DNA of 64,000 bases from Micromonospora craniellae (GTDB taxonomy: Bacteria > Actinomycetota > Actinomycetes > Mycobacteriales > Micromonosporaceae): positions 6,014,001 through 6,078,000 of the forward strand of contig NZ_CP061725.1 of the NCBI RefSeq assembly GCF_014764405.1. Reading direction: 5' to 3'. Made by a program: the position numbers and the translations under genes. Shown one piece after another: positions 17,838 through 26,137 of this stretch (the first letter of the stretch is position 1; the number at the start of each line of letters is the position of its first letter). The notes beneath the pieces are model-generated. The model had not been told where the DNA came from. It saw nothing but the letters and a program-made list of their open reading frames with translations, and ran no database searches.

Positions 17838-20099
17838 TCAGACTCCCTCGACCTGCGCGAAGACCCGGTCGAACCGGGCGAGCGCGTCGTCGATCACCTC
17901 GTCGGTGTCGGCCATCGAGGTGTACATCCGGGAGCCGGCCAGCGTGATGATGCCGTGCGCGGTGTACGCGGCGCCCATCTGCTCCATCAGTCGCTTGCGG
18001 GCCTTGTTCTCGCGCAGCAGCTTCACCGGGTTGCGCATGTCCAGCAGCATCACGCCGCTGCACTCCAGGTGCACGATCGACCCCTGGTTGTACGCGACGT
18101 ACGGCAGGCCGTACGTGTCGATCAGCCGTTGCAGGCCCCGGGCGAGCCGGTCACCGGCGCGCCCGGCGATCACCGGCGCGTTGGTGCGGGCCATCTCCTC
18201 GATGGCGAAGTACCCGGCCGCGCAGGACAGCGGGTTGGCCGACAGTGTCCCGCCGACCTGGATGTGCGCGCCGCTCTTGCCGTCCAGCCCGGAGCCGAAG
18301 ACCGCCATCACGTCGGAGCGCCCGCCGACCCCGCCGGCCATCGGGTACCCGCCGGAGACCGCCTTGCCCAGCACGGTCAGGTCCGGGGTGACGCCGAAGT
18401 AGCCGGCCGCGCCGCCCAACCCGAGGCGGAAGCCGGTGACCACCTCGTCGAAGACGAGCAGCGCGCCGAACTCGTCGCACAGCTTGCGGACCCCGGCGTT
18501 GAAGTCGCGGGGCGCCGGCCGGGTGCCGGACTCCGGGCCGACCGGTTCCACCACCACCGCCGCCGTGCCGCCGCGTAGCCGGTTCTCCACCAGCTTGCGC
18601 TTGAGCTGCCCGAGGTCGTGCGGGAACGCCTCCCGGGTCCGGCTGGTCGCCCCGAACGGGATGCCCTTGGCGTTCATCCGGTACGTGCCGGGCACCCGCA
18701 GCCCGTACACCATCGTGTCGGACCAGCCGTGGTACGCGCCGCCGACCTTGATCACCATCTTCTTGCCGGTGAACGCGCGGGCGCCCCGAACGGCCGCCAT
18801 CACCGCCTCCGTGCCGGACCCGAGGGAGCGGTACATCTCCACGTGCGGCATGAACCGGTGGATGATCTCGGCGAGCTTGAGTTCGTACTCGTGGAACAGG
18901 CCGGTGACCGGCCCGGAGGCCCGCACCACCTCGGCCACCCGCTCGTTGACCGGGCCGTAGTTGCTGCCCAGGATCGTCGGCCCGCCGGCCTGGAGGAAGT
19001 CGATGTAGGTGTTGCCGTCCCGGTCGACCAGGTACGCCCCGTCGGCCTTGGAGATCGCCAGCGGGAACGGGTAGTTGAAGGCCAGATTGTGCTGCACCCC
19101 GCCCGGGATGCGCCGCTTGGCGCGGTCGGTGATCTCCTTGCTGGCCCGGCACTTGGTCTCGAAGTAGTTCAGCACGTCGCGCATCGCGTCGTGGCGCAGC
19201 CCGCGCAGCGGCTGGGCGGTCAGCGCCTTGAGCCGGCGCATCACGTCGTCGACGTCGGGATACTCGCTGATGGCGTACCCGAGCCGGGCGGACTCCGCCC
19301 CCGGCGCCGCGCCCTCGTCGACGGTCTCGACGTCGGCGGCGGTCCCTGGGGTGGCGGCGGTCGCGTCGGCGCTGGGCAGGTCCTCGTCGGCGGGTACCCG
19401 CAGCGGCTCGACCGCCTCGGTGATCTGCGCGGCGATCCGCTTCTCGTCGGCGCGCAGCTTGCCGAAGGCGATCTCGCGGATCGCGGTCGGGATGGTGTAG
19501 ACCCTGCCCGCCTCGCTGGTCAGCGCCAGCAGGTACGCGATGGAGACCTTTTCCAGCAATGCCATGTTGAACACCGCCCGGTCCGGGTCGGTGCCCACGG
19601 CCACCACCCCGTGGTTGGCGATGATGAAGGCGTTGTCGCCGCTGGCCACCTTCTTCTGCACGTTACGGGCCAGGAACCCGGTACCGGACGGGGCGTAGTC
19701 GATGATCGCCACCTCCCGGCCGAGGAAGCGCACCTGCTCGTCGGTGAGCGCCGGGATCGGCTTGCGCAGGAAGGCCAGCGCCGACGCGTACGGCTGGTGG
19801 GTGTGCACGATCGCGTTGACGTCCGGGCGTTCCCGATAGATGTTGGCGTGCATTCCGCACTCGATCGACGGCTTGAGGTCGGCACCGGAGCCGTCGGGCA
19901 CGTGCTTGCCGTCGAAGTCGACCAGGCAGATGTCCTCGACCCGCATCCGGTCGTAGTCGTAGTTGCTCGGGGTCACCGCGTACAGCCGGTGGCCGGGCAC
20001 CCGTACCGAGACGTTGCCCTCGGTGGCCTTGAGGTAGCCCCGGGCGAGCATCGTCCGGCACATGTCGACCACGTGCTGGCGGGAGAGTCGGTGCTGCAC
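17838..20099 (-). CDS. Class II aldolase / class III aminotransferase fusion protein
   Basis: 753 residues from GTG 20099 (GAGGAG upstream); an ATG at 20135 is an alternative. Residues 1-220 are a class II aldolase/adducin domain with ATEGNVSVR, TPSNYDYD, a catalytic-type Glu80, zinc ligands His99 and His101 (HTH) and His163 (NHG). A disordered Ala/Asp/Glu linker covers about 235-275. Residues 330-750 are a PLP-dependent class III aminotransferase resembling glutamate-1-semialdehyde aminomutase, with VVVEPVGPESG, VFDEVVTGFR and the PLP lysine at about Lys579 (LGKAVSGGYP). The two activities in one chain suggest that an aldehyde or ketone from aldol cleavage is handed to transamination. First gene of the kinase operon; divergent from a PucR regulator. 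Confidence 0.85.
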   Translation of the reverse strand: MQHRLSRQHVVDMCRTMLARGYLKATEGNVSVRVPGHRLYAVTPSNYDYDRMRVEDICLVDFDGKHVPDGSGADLKPSIECGMHANIYRERPDVNAIVHTHQPYASALAFLRKPIPALTDEQVRFLGREVAIIDYAPSGTGFLARNVQKKVASGDNAFIIANHGVVAVGTDPDRAVFNMALLEKVSIAYLLALTSEAGRVYTIPTAIREIAFGKLRADEKRIAAQITEAVEPLRVPADEDLPSADATAATPGTAADVETVDEGAAPGAESARLGYAISEYPDVDDVMRRLKALTAQPLRGLRHDAMRDVLNYFETKCRASKEITDRAKRRIPGGVQHNLAFNYPFPLAISKADGAYLVDRDGNTYIDFLQAGGPTILGSNYGPVNERVAEVVRASGPVTGLFHEYELKLAEIIHRFMPHVEMYRSLGSGTEAVMAAVRGARAFTGKKMVIKVGGAYHGWSDTMVYGLRVPGTYRMNAKGIPFGATSRTREAFPHDLGQLKRKLVENRLRGGTAAVVVEPVGPESGTRPAPRDFNAGVRKLCDEFGALLVFDEVVTGFRLGLGGAAGYFGVTPDLTVLGKAVSGGYPMAGGVGGRSDVMAVFGSGLDGKSGAHIQVGGTLSANPLSCAAGYFAIEEMARTNAPVIAGRAGDRLARGLQRLIDTYGLPYVAYNQGSIVHLECSGVMLLDMRNPVKLLRENKARKRLMEQMGAAYTAHGIITLAGSRMYTSMADTDEVIDDALARFDRVFAQVEGV

Positions 20100-20208
20100 G
20101 GTGCGCTCCTCGGTCGGCTCGTCGGCGGGCTCCATCCTCGCCGGGCGGACGGATCGAAACACCGTCCCGTGGGCAGCGAGAATCGGCGGCTCATTTATCC
20201 CGGCGTGA

Positions 20209-20214
20209 CAGAAT
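20209..20214 (+). promoter_or_regulatory. -10 hexamer CAGAAT before the PucR gene
   Basis: Ends 6 bases before GTG 20221, so the message would carry almost no leader. Confidence 0.4.
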
Positions 20215-20220
20215 CGGCCG

Positions 20221-21417
20221 GTGAGCGCCCCCGTCTCCGCCACCCCCTGGCAGCGTCTCCCCGCCGACCTGGCCGCGGCCATGCGTCCGCACCTGCCGTC
20301 GACGGTGGCCGCCGTGGCGGGCGCGGTCACCGAGGCCACGCCCGCCTTCGCCGGCATCGCCGACGACACCAAGTTCGTCCGCGACGTGCACACCGCCGTC
20401 CAGGTCGCCCTCGACCGGTTCCTCGAACTGGTCGGCACCGACGAGCCCGCGTTGCCGCCCCGGATCCGGGAGGTCTTCGTCGCCCTCGGTGCCGCCGAGG
20501 CCCGCGAGGACCGGGGACCGGAGGCCCTGCTCGCCGCCCTGCGGATGGCCGCCCGCCTGCTGCTGCGTACCGCCTCGCGGTCGCTGGCCCGGCTCCGCCC
20601 GGTCGACACCGAGGAACTCATCGACCTCTCCGACGCGGTCAGCGCGTACGTCGCCGAACTGGCCGCGGCGAGCACCGACGGGTACGCCCTCCAGGTGCGC
20701 GAGCAGGCCGGTGAGGGTGACCGCCGCCGGCAGCTCGCCGACCTGCTGCTGCGCGGCGACGGGATGCCCGGCGCGGTGGTGGCGGCCGCCGCCCGGATCG
20801 GCTGGCCGGACCTGGACACCGTGGTGCCGGTGCTCCTGCCGCCCGACCAGGCCCGCGACGCCCGGTTCCGCTACGGCGTCGACGGCCTGGTCATCGAGCG
20901 CGGCCGGGACGCGGTGCTGCTGCTGCGGGCCGGTCCCCGGGCGGCCCGCGCCCCGCTGGCCGAGGCGCTGGCCGGTCGGCGGGCCGTGGTCGGCCCCGAG
21001 CTGGACTGGCCCCAGGTGCCGGCCGCCGTACGCCTCGCCGAACTGGCCGCCGGGCTGGTCGGCCCCGACCCCGGCCCGGTCTTCGCCGACGACCACCTGA
21101 TCCCGCTGACCCTGCGCGGCGAACCGGGCGCCCTGGCGGTGCTCACCGCCCGCCGGCTGGCGCCGCTGGCTCACCTGCGCCCGGCCCAGCGGGACAACCT
21201 GCTGGTCACCCTGCACTCCTGGCTGCGGCACTGGGGCTCGCGCGCCGAGGTCGCAGCCGAACTTTTCGTCCACCCGCAGACGGTCAGCTACCGGCTCAAG
21301 CGCCTGCGCGAGCTCTACGGCGCCGACCTGGACGACCCGGCGACCCGCTTCGAGCTGCTGGTGGTGCTCACCAGCCACCTCAACGCCCCACCGCCCCGCG
21401 TCGGCCGACCGGACTGA
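20221..21417 (+). CDS. PucR/CdaR-type transcriptional regulator
   Basis: 398 residues. The C-terminal 60 residues contain the helix-turn-helix characteristic of this family: LLVTLHSWLRHWGSRAEVAA, then ELFVHPQTVSYRLKRLREL. A GGDEF-like middle region, degenerate in this family, spans about 150-330; the N-terminal 140 residues are helical. Family members sense metabolites such as purines, sugar acids or amino acids. The gene is divergent from the aldolase-aminotransferase/kinase operon with only 121 bases between starts, which makes that operon its most likely target. Confidence 0.85.
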   Translation: MSAPVSATPWQRLPADLAAAMRPHLPSTVAAVAGAVTEATPAFAGIADDTKFVRDVHTAVQVALDRFLELVGTDEPALPPRIREVFVALGAAEAREDRGPEALLAALRMAARLLLRTASRSLARLRPVDTEELIDLSDAVSAYVAELAAASTDGYALQVREQAGEGDRRRQLADLLLRGDGMPGAVVAAAARIGWPDLDTVVPVLLPPDQARDARFRYGVDGLVIERGRDAVLLLRAGPRAARAPLAEALAGRRAVVGPELDWPQVPAAVRLAELAAGLVGPDPGPVFADDHLIPLTLRGEPGALAVLTARRLAPLAHLRPAQRDNLLVTLHSWLRHWGSRAEVAAELFVHPQTVSYRLKRLRELYGADLDDPATRFELLVVLTSHLNAPPPRVGRPD

Positions 21418-21426
21418 ACGGCGTGG

Positions 21427-21663
21427 TCACTCGGCCGTCGGCGTGACGAACTCCGGTTGGTCGAGTACGCGCAGCCAGGAACCGTCGGGCTGCCGTCGGA
21501 CCACCTGGGCGCGGGCACCCGCGCCGTCCCTCGGCGGGGTGGAGGTGAGGGCGAGATCGCCGGACCGGAGAGTCGGCAGCGGCTCCTCCGGCTCGAAGCG
21601 GGGCCGGTTCGCCAGCACCTTCTCCCACAGGGCCTGGATGGCGGCGCGCCCGACGTCCAGCAA
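21427..21663 (-). pseudogene. SnoaL/NTF2-like protein, N-terminal half missing
   Basis: 78 residues from ATG 21663 cover only the C-terminal strands of an NTF2-like fold: LRSGDLALTSTPPRDG followed by VVRRQPDGSWLRVLDQPEF. Complete members have 120-150 residues, starting with a helix pair that is absent here; the frame begins abruptly next to the LysR operator. Probably a 5' deletion. It faces the LysR gene back to back, the usual place of a LysR target, so the regulator may have lost its partner. Confidence 0.55.
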
Positions 21664-21669
21664 TCCAAC

Positions 21670-21689
21670 AGATAGTTCTTCTGGTATCT
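21670..21689. promoter_or_regulatory. LysR-type box in the divergent spacer
   Basis: AGATA (21670-21674) and TATCT (21685-21689) are an inverted repeat spaced by 10 bases and include the T-N11-A pattern bound by LysR proteins. It is AT-rich against a GC-rich background and lies 13 bases before the LysR start. Confidence 0.5.
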
Positions 21690-21702
21690 AGAATTCCCGG
21701 TC

Positions 21703-22590
21703 ATGGAGTTGAGGCAGTTGGAGTACTTCGTCGCGGTCGCCGAGGAGGCCAACTTCACCCGTGCCGCCGAACGGGTGCGGATCAGCCAGTCGGGCGTCAG
21801 CGCGCAGATCCGGGGGCTCGAACGCGAACTCGGCGCGACCCTGTTCGACAGGTCCACCCGGACCGCGACCCTCACCGACGCCGGCCGGGCCGCACTCGCC
21901 CACGCGCGGGCGGCCCTCGCCTGCGCCGACGCGGTGCGGCAGGCCGTCGACGACGTGACCGGACTCGTCCGGGGCAGCCTCACCGTCGGCATGGTCACCG
22001 GCTGCACCGTCACGCCGTTCTTCGAGGCGTTGGCCGCGTTCCACCGGGCGCATCCCGCAGTGGAGATCACCCTGGTCGAGGAGACCTCGGTCCGGCTCCT
22101 CGACGCCGTCCGCTCCGGCGCCGTCGATCTCGCCCTCGTCGGCACCGCCGACGCCACCGCGCCCGGCCTGAACACCGTCACCGTCGTCAGCGAGCGTCTC
22201 GTCGCCCTGGTGCCACCGGAGCATCCGCTCGCGAACCGGACGGCGGTGGCGCTCGCCGACCTGGCCGCGTACCGGCTCGTCTGCATGCCGGAAGGCACCG
22301 GCATCCGGACCGTCCTCGACCGCGCCTGCCTCCGCCACGGCGTCCGGCCGACCATCGCCGTCCAGGCCAGCGCCGCGGACGCCATCGCCGACCTGGCCGC
22401 CCGTGGGCTGGGCGTCGCGGTCCTCAGCGAGTCGATGACCGGGCACTACGAGAGTCGCCTGACCGCCCTGCGGATCGACGACGTCGACGAACCGGCCCGA
22501 CTGGCCCTGGCCTGGTCCGCGACGCCGGGTCCCGCCCTCGACCGGTTGGTCGCACACTGTCGCGACGCCCTGCCGGGCTCCCGCCGCTGA
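21703..22590 (+). CDS. LysR-family transcriptional regulator
   Basis: 295 residues, normal for the family. Residues 1-60 are the winged helix-turn-helix (MELRQLEYFVAVAEEANFTR, then AAERVRISQSGVSAQIRGLE), followed by a linker helix and a type 2 periplasmic-binding-like effector domain (GSLTVGMVTG at about 90, VEETSVRLLDAVRSGAVDLA, and CMPEGTGIR). The coinducer is unknown. The upstream palindrome suggests autoregulation and control of the divergent NTF2-like gene, which is now truncated. Confidence 0.92.
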   Translation: MELRQLEYFVAVAEEANFTRAAERVRISQSGVSAQIRGLERELGATLFDRSTRTATLTDAGRAALAHARAALACADAVRQAVDDVTGLVRGSLTVGMVTGCTVTPFFEALAAFHRAHPAVEITLVEETSVRLLDAVRSGAVDLALVGTADATAPGLNTVTVVSERLVALVPPEHPLANRTAVALADLAAYRLVCMPEGTGIRTVLDRACLRHGVRPTIAVQASAADAIADLAARGLGVAVLSESMTGHYESRLTALRIDDVDEPARLALAWSATPGPALDRLVAHCRDALPGSRR

Positions 22591-22638
22591 CGGACGGCGT
22601 CTGCGGAATTGACGTGCGCGGCGACGCACCGGAGTTGT

Positions 22639-22833
22639 TAGGCTGGCGGCGCGCGGGTCAGCCGCGCGATCTGGCACGAGGAGCGCGACATGCTGTCGGG
22701 GGACGACGACATCTCGGGGTGAGCGGCCCCGCCGCCGACCGGCCACTGCCGGGGCGGCCTGTCATGTCACCGCCCTGTCTGTCCGACCGGGGCGCCGGTC
22801 GCGTCCCGGCCTTCCTCCCGAGGTCTCACTGCC
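22639..22833 (+). promoter_or_regulatory. Attenuator-like leader of the ABC-F gene
   Basis: A TAGGCT -10-like element (22639-22644) is followed by a 7-bp hairpin (22650-22668), a 10-codon ORF (22690-22722), a GC-rich region that can fold as GCCCCG/CGGGGC or alternatively CCGGC/GCCGG, and a hairpin of GACCGG/CCGGTC (22785-22800) before the ABC-F start. Small ORF plus alternative hairpins is the layout of antibiotic-inducible attenuators upstream of several ABC-F resistance genes. Folding was judged by eye only. Confidence 0.45.
22690..22722 (+). CDS. 10-residue leader ORF before the ABC-F gene
   Basis: ATG 22690 follows GAGGAG by 7 bases; the peptide is MLSGDDDISG. It ends 111 bases before the ABC-F start. 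Its good ribosome site and place between hairpins suggest a ribosome-stalling sensor rather than a functional peptide. Confidence 0.45.
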   Translation: MLSGDDDISG

Positions 22834-24471
22834 ATGTCCGACGTCTGCGTCGTCTGCACCAACCTCTCCTTCTCCTGGCCCGACGACACCCCCGTGTTCC
22901 GGGACCTGTCGTTCACCGTGCCGCCCGGCCGCACCGGCCTGGTCGCGCCGAACGGTGCCGGCAAGTCGACCCTGCTGCGCCTGATCGCGAGGGAACTGGC
23001 CCCCGCCGGGGGCGGGGTGACGGTCGAGGGGGTGCTCGGCTACCTGCCGCAGGACCTGCCGCTCGCCGGTGAGCTGACCGTCGCCGAGGTGCTGGGCGTC
23101 GCCCCGGCGATCGCGGCGCTGCGGGCGATCGAGGCCGGCGACGCCAGCGAGGAGAACTTCACCGTCGTCGGCGACGACTGGGACGTCGAGGAACGCAGCC
23201 GCGTCGAACTCGCCCGGCTCGGTCTGGACGAGGTGGCGCTCGACCGGCCGCTGCACACGCTCAGCGGCGGGCAGGTCGTCTCCCTCGGCCTGGCCGCCCA
23301 ACTGTTGCGCCGCCCCGACGTGCTGCTGCTCGACGAACCCACCAACAACCTCGACGTCAACGCCCGGCACCGGCTCTACTCGGTGCTGGAGAACTGGTCC
23401 GGCTGCCTGCTGCTGGTCAGCCATGACCGGATGCTGCTGGACCGGATGGACCGCATCGCCGAACTCGACGGCGGACAGCTCCGGTTGTTCGGGGGGAACT
23501 TCACCGCCTATCAGGAGGCCGCCCGGGCCGCCCGGGAGTTGGCCGAGCGCACCGTGCGCAGCGCCGAGTTGGAGGTCAAGCGGGAGAAGCGGGAGATGCA
23601 GCAGGCCCGGGAACGGGCCGAGCGCCGGGCCGGGAATGCCGCCCGCAACCTCGGCAACGCCGGTCTGGCCCGGATCGTCGCCGGTGGACTCAAGCGCAGC
23701 GCGCAGGAGTCGGCCGGACGGGCCCAGCAGGCGCACGCCAGCCGGGTCAGCGATGCGCAGGGACGCCTGGACGAGGCCAGCCGGGCCCTGCGCGACGACC
23801 AGGCGCTGACGCTGGATCTGCCGGAGACCGACGTGCCCGCCGGCCGGACGCTCGTCGAGGGACAGCGGATGCAGGTACGGCACGACGGCCGTCCACTCTT
23901 CCCCGGCGACGGTCTGGAGCTGACCATCCGTGGCCCGGAACGTCTCGCGCTCACCGGCCCCAACGGCGTCGGCAAGTCGACGCTGCTGCGCCTGTTGACC
24001 GGGGAGATCGCGTCCGACGGCGGGCAGGTGCGTCGGGCCGACGGCCGGGTGGCGTACCTGTCGCAGCGGCTGGACCTGCTCGACCTCGACCGGACGGTGG
24101 CGGAGAACCTCGCCGCGTACGCCCCGGAGCGCCCGCAGTCGCAACGGTTGAACCTGCTGGCCCGCTTCCTGTTCCGGGGCACCCGGGCCCAGTTGCCGGT
24201 GGGCGTGCTCTCCGGAGGTGAACGGCTGCGGGCCACCCTCGCCTGCGTTCTCTACGCCCAACCCGCCCCGCACCTGCTGCTGCTCGACGAGCCCACCAAC
24301 AACCTGGACCTGGTCAGCGTGGGCCAGTTGGAGAACGCGCTGAACGCCTATCGGGGCGCGTTCGTGGTGGTCAGCCACGACGAGCGCTTCCTGCACGACA
24401 TCGGCGTGCAGCGGTGGCTGTGTCTCGACGGTGACGGCCTGCGCGAGGTCCCGGCCCCGGACGCGGACTGA
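22834..24471 (+). CDS. ABC-F family ATPase (ribosome-associated, possible antibiotic resistance)
   Basis: 545 residues with two ABC ATPase domains and no membrane segments. The first has Walker A APNGAGKST near residue 38, signature LSGGQ and LLLDEPTNNLD; the second has GPNGVGKST at 375-383, LSGGE and again DEPTNNLD. A long charged helical linker (about 220-330, EVKREKREMQQARERAERRA) joins them, as expected for the P-site tRNA-interaction region of ABC-F proteins. Such proteins bind the ribosomal E site and either relieve stalling or dislodge antibiotics. The attenuator-like leader favours a resistance role; drug specificity cannot be told. Confidence 0.9.
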   Translation: MSDVCVVCTNLSFSWPDDTPVFRDLSFTVPPGRTGLVAPNGAGKSTLLRLIARELAPAGGGVTVEGVLGYLPQDLPLAGELTVAEVLGVAPAIAALRAIEAGDASEENFTVVGDDWDVEERSRVELARLGLDEVALDRPLHTLSGGQVVSLGLAAQLLRRPDVLLLDEPTNNLDVNARHRLYSVLENWSGCLLLVSHDRMLLDRMDRIAELDGGQLRLFGGNFTAYQEAARAARELAERTVRSAELEVKREKREMQQARERAERRAGNAARNLGNAGLARIVAGGLKRSAQESAGRAQQAHASRVSDAQGRLDEASRALRDDQALTLDLPETDVPAGRTLVEGQRMQVRHDGRPLFPGDGLELTIRGPERLALTGPNGVGKSTLLRLLTGEIASDGGQVRRADGRVAYLSQRLDLLDLDRTVAENLAAYAPERPQSQRLNLLARFLFRGTRAQLPVGVLSGGERLRATLACVLYAQPAPHLLLLDEPTNNLDLVSVGQLENALNAYRGAFVVVSHDERFLHDIGVQRWLCLDGDGLREVPAPDAD

Positions 24472-24486
24472 GTGAAGGTGGGTGGA

Positions 24487-25523
24487 TCAGAACGGGCGGA
24501 GAACCAGGCCGGCGGCGCGCGGGTCGCCGTCGTGGACGAGCGACTCGAAGGCGCCGACGTCGTCGAAGGCGAAGGCGTACGCCTTGCCCATGTTGGCGTG
24601 GATGATCCGGGCGTACTGGTTGGTCGGGTTGTTGCGGTAGAACTCGGCGGCGTTGGTGCTGGGTTGGGTGTGGATGGTGCCGAGGGTGCCCCGGTTCAGC
24701 GCGGCGCACAGCGTCCGGGAGATCGGGCCGACCACATGGTCGTTGGGGGCGGGCAGGTCGCCGTCGCAGCCCCACACGCTCGCCGACGAGGGGCGGTTGA
24801 ACGAGGCGACGACCTGTCCGGCGCTGTGGGCGAAGGCCATCACCCGGCCCGACGTACGTCCGAAGTAGCGGACGGCTGGCCGGTCGCCGAAGGGCACCAC
24901 GGTCAGCGTGCGGCTGGTGTACGCGTTCCACGCCGAGGCGATGTAGGAGTCCAGGTAGGTGCTGCTGAACAGACCCGCCCCGGCGGCCTTGCCCGGCGCC
25001 AAGACCCGCAGCACGGTGCCGTCGGCGCGGGTGTGGACGGTGTTCGCCCAGCCGGACTGGGACCGGATGCCGTTGATGATCGCGTTGCGGCCGTTGGCGA
25101 CGATGTCGCCGGTCCGCTTGGTGACGCCGTTGGCGCCGGTCACGGTGACCGCGTGCGGCACCGCGAACATGTCCACCTGGGAGCTGTTGAGCCACAGCCC
25201 GCGTCGTTGTAGGTGAACTCGCTCCAGTCGAACAGGATGTTGCGGTTGGCGTCGCCGACGGCCCACGGGGCGGGCTGCACCAGGCCGGTCGGGGTGAGGA
25301 AGAACTTCAGCTTCTCGCCGAAGGAGAAGTAGACGCGACCGGAGAAGCCGCGCGGGAAGCGGATGGTCGCGTTGGCGCCGTAGGTCGGTCCGGGGATCGA
25401 CGCGTCGGGCGCGGGCGACGGCGGGATCTGCCCGCCGGACCAGGGGATGAACGTGCCGCCCTGGTTGACGTACCCGTCGGCGGTGGCCTGGCGGCAGGAG
25501 GTGGGGGATCTCGACGACATCAC
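24487..25523 (-). pseudogene. GH64 beta-1,3-glucanase, frameshifted and 5'-truncated
   Basis: Two frames on the minus strand together spell one GH64 (thaumatin-like) endo-1,3-beta-glucanase. The upstream part (from about 25493) reads GYVNQGGTFIPWSGG, then VYFSFGEKLKFFL and FDWSEFTYNDAG; the downstream part continues LWLNSSQVDMF, TYLDSYIASAWNAY, YFGRTSGRVMAF and ANMGKAYAFAFDD. The switch lies near 25200 and would be mended by one extra G in a GGG run. The signal peptide and first strands are also missing, because unrelated sequence begins at about 25495. A single-base error could explain the frameshift but not the lost 5' end. Confidence 0.7.
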
Positions 25524-25613
25524 CGGACTGCTGGCGGCCTACCCGGCGCGGTGGTCCGCGCGGCCGGCGAGGACAACGGCCGGACCTACCGCTTCACCGC
25601 AATCGGGGAGTGA
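25501..25613 (+). pseudogene. 3' remnant of an unrecognised gene
   Basis: One frame reads VGDLDDITGLLAAYP and a second reads GAVVRAAGEDNGRTYRFTAI up to the TGA at 25611-25613; joined by an indel near 25545 they give a plausible protein end. The start is lost at the junction with the GH64 remnant. The stop is 6 bases before the next gene start, as in an operon. Confidence 0.4.
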
Positions 25614-25619
25614 GCAGTC

Positions 25620-25904
25620 ATGACATTCGGATCGCACATCGCCGAGTTCGCCGACCGTCCGGTGGTCGAGGTGCCGCTGGACGGGCCGCTGCCGACCGTG
25701 ACCGGCCCGGTCTCGTGGAGCGTCAGCCATCCTGACTTCGACGACCACAGCGAAGACGCGCTCTCCGAGGCGTTCGCCGCCACCTTCGAGCGGTTCGTCG
25801 CGCAGGCCGGTCCCACGGTGGAGTCGCTGGTCATCGAAGGGGAGCACCGGAAGAGCAGCGAACGACGACATGTGCCTTGTGACCACACTCAACCTCCGAC
25901 CTGA
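25620..25904 (+). pseudogene. STM4015-like protein, truncated after about 80 residues
   Basis: The N-terminus FGSHIAEFADRPVVEVPLDG, then VSWSVSHPDFDD and a helix AFAATFERFVAQAGPTVESL followed by VIEG, resembles the start of STM4015-family leucine-rich-repeat proteins, which normally run to about 300 residues. Here the frame dissolves into polar, unrelated residues (HRKSSERRHVPCDH) and stops at 25904. The repeats are missing entirely. Family assignment is from memory of the N-terminal pattern and is moderate. Confidence 0.45.
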
Positions 25905-26137
25905 CCGCGTTGGCGGCGCGACCGTAACAGGCAGCTCCGACAGCCCCGGGGAAGATCGTGCTGATCGAGTAGACCGTGCTCGCGGCGCTGGCCGTCGGTG
26001 TCGCGGTGGCGGCTGTCCCGGCCGGACAGTGAGCTTGCGACGCGCTCGATCAGGCCGCCACCGTCCCCGCCCGGTCCGCACGTGAGGTGGCCGGCGCAGG
26101 CGACGCCGGTCCCGCCGATCCGGCGCGGATGAGAGCG
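25905..26137. other. Gene-free stretch
   Basis: No frame here has a ribosome site, a recognised motif or continuous coding character. It continues the decayed stretch that begins at the GH64 remnant. Confidence 0.5.

Noticed and set aside
20100..20819. N-terminal extension of the aldolase-aminotransferase frame by about 240 codons
   Set aside because: It overlaps the start of the divergent PucR gene, is Ser/Arg-rich without structure, and a ribosome site exists at 20099.
22614..23072. 152-codon frame across the ABC-F leader and gene start
   Set aside because: It reads through the hairpins and the ABC-F gene in the wrong frame and is Arg/Pro low complexity.
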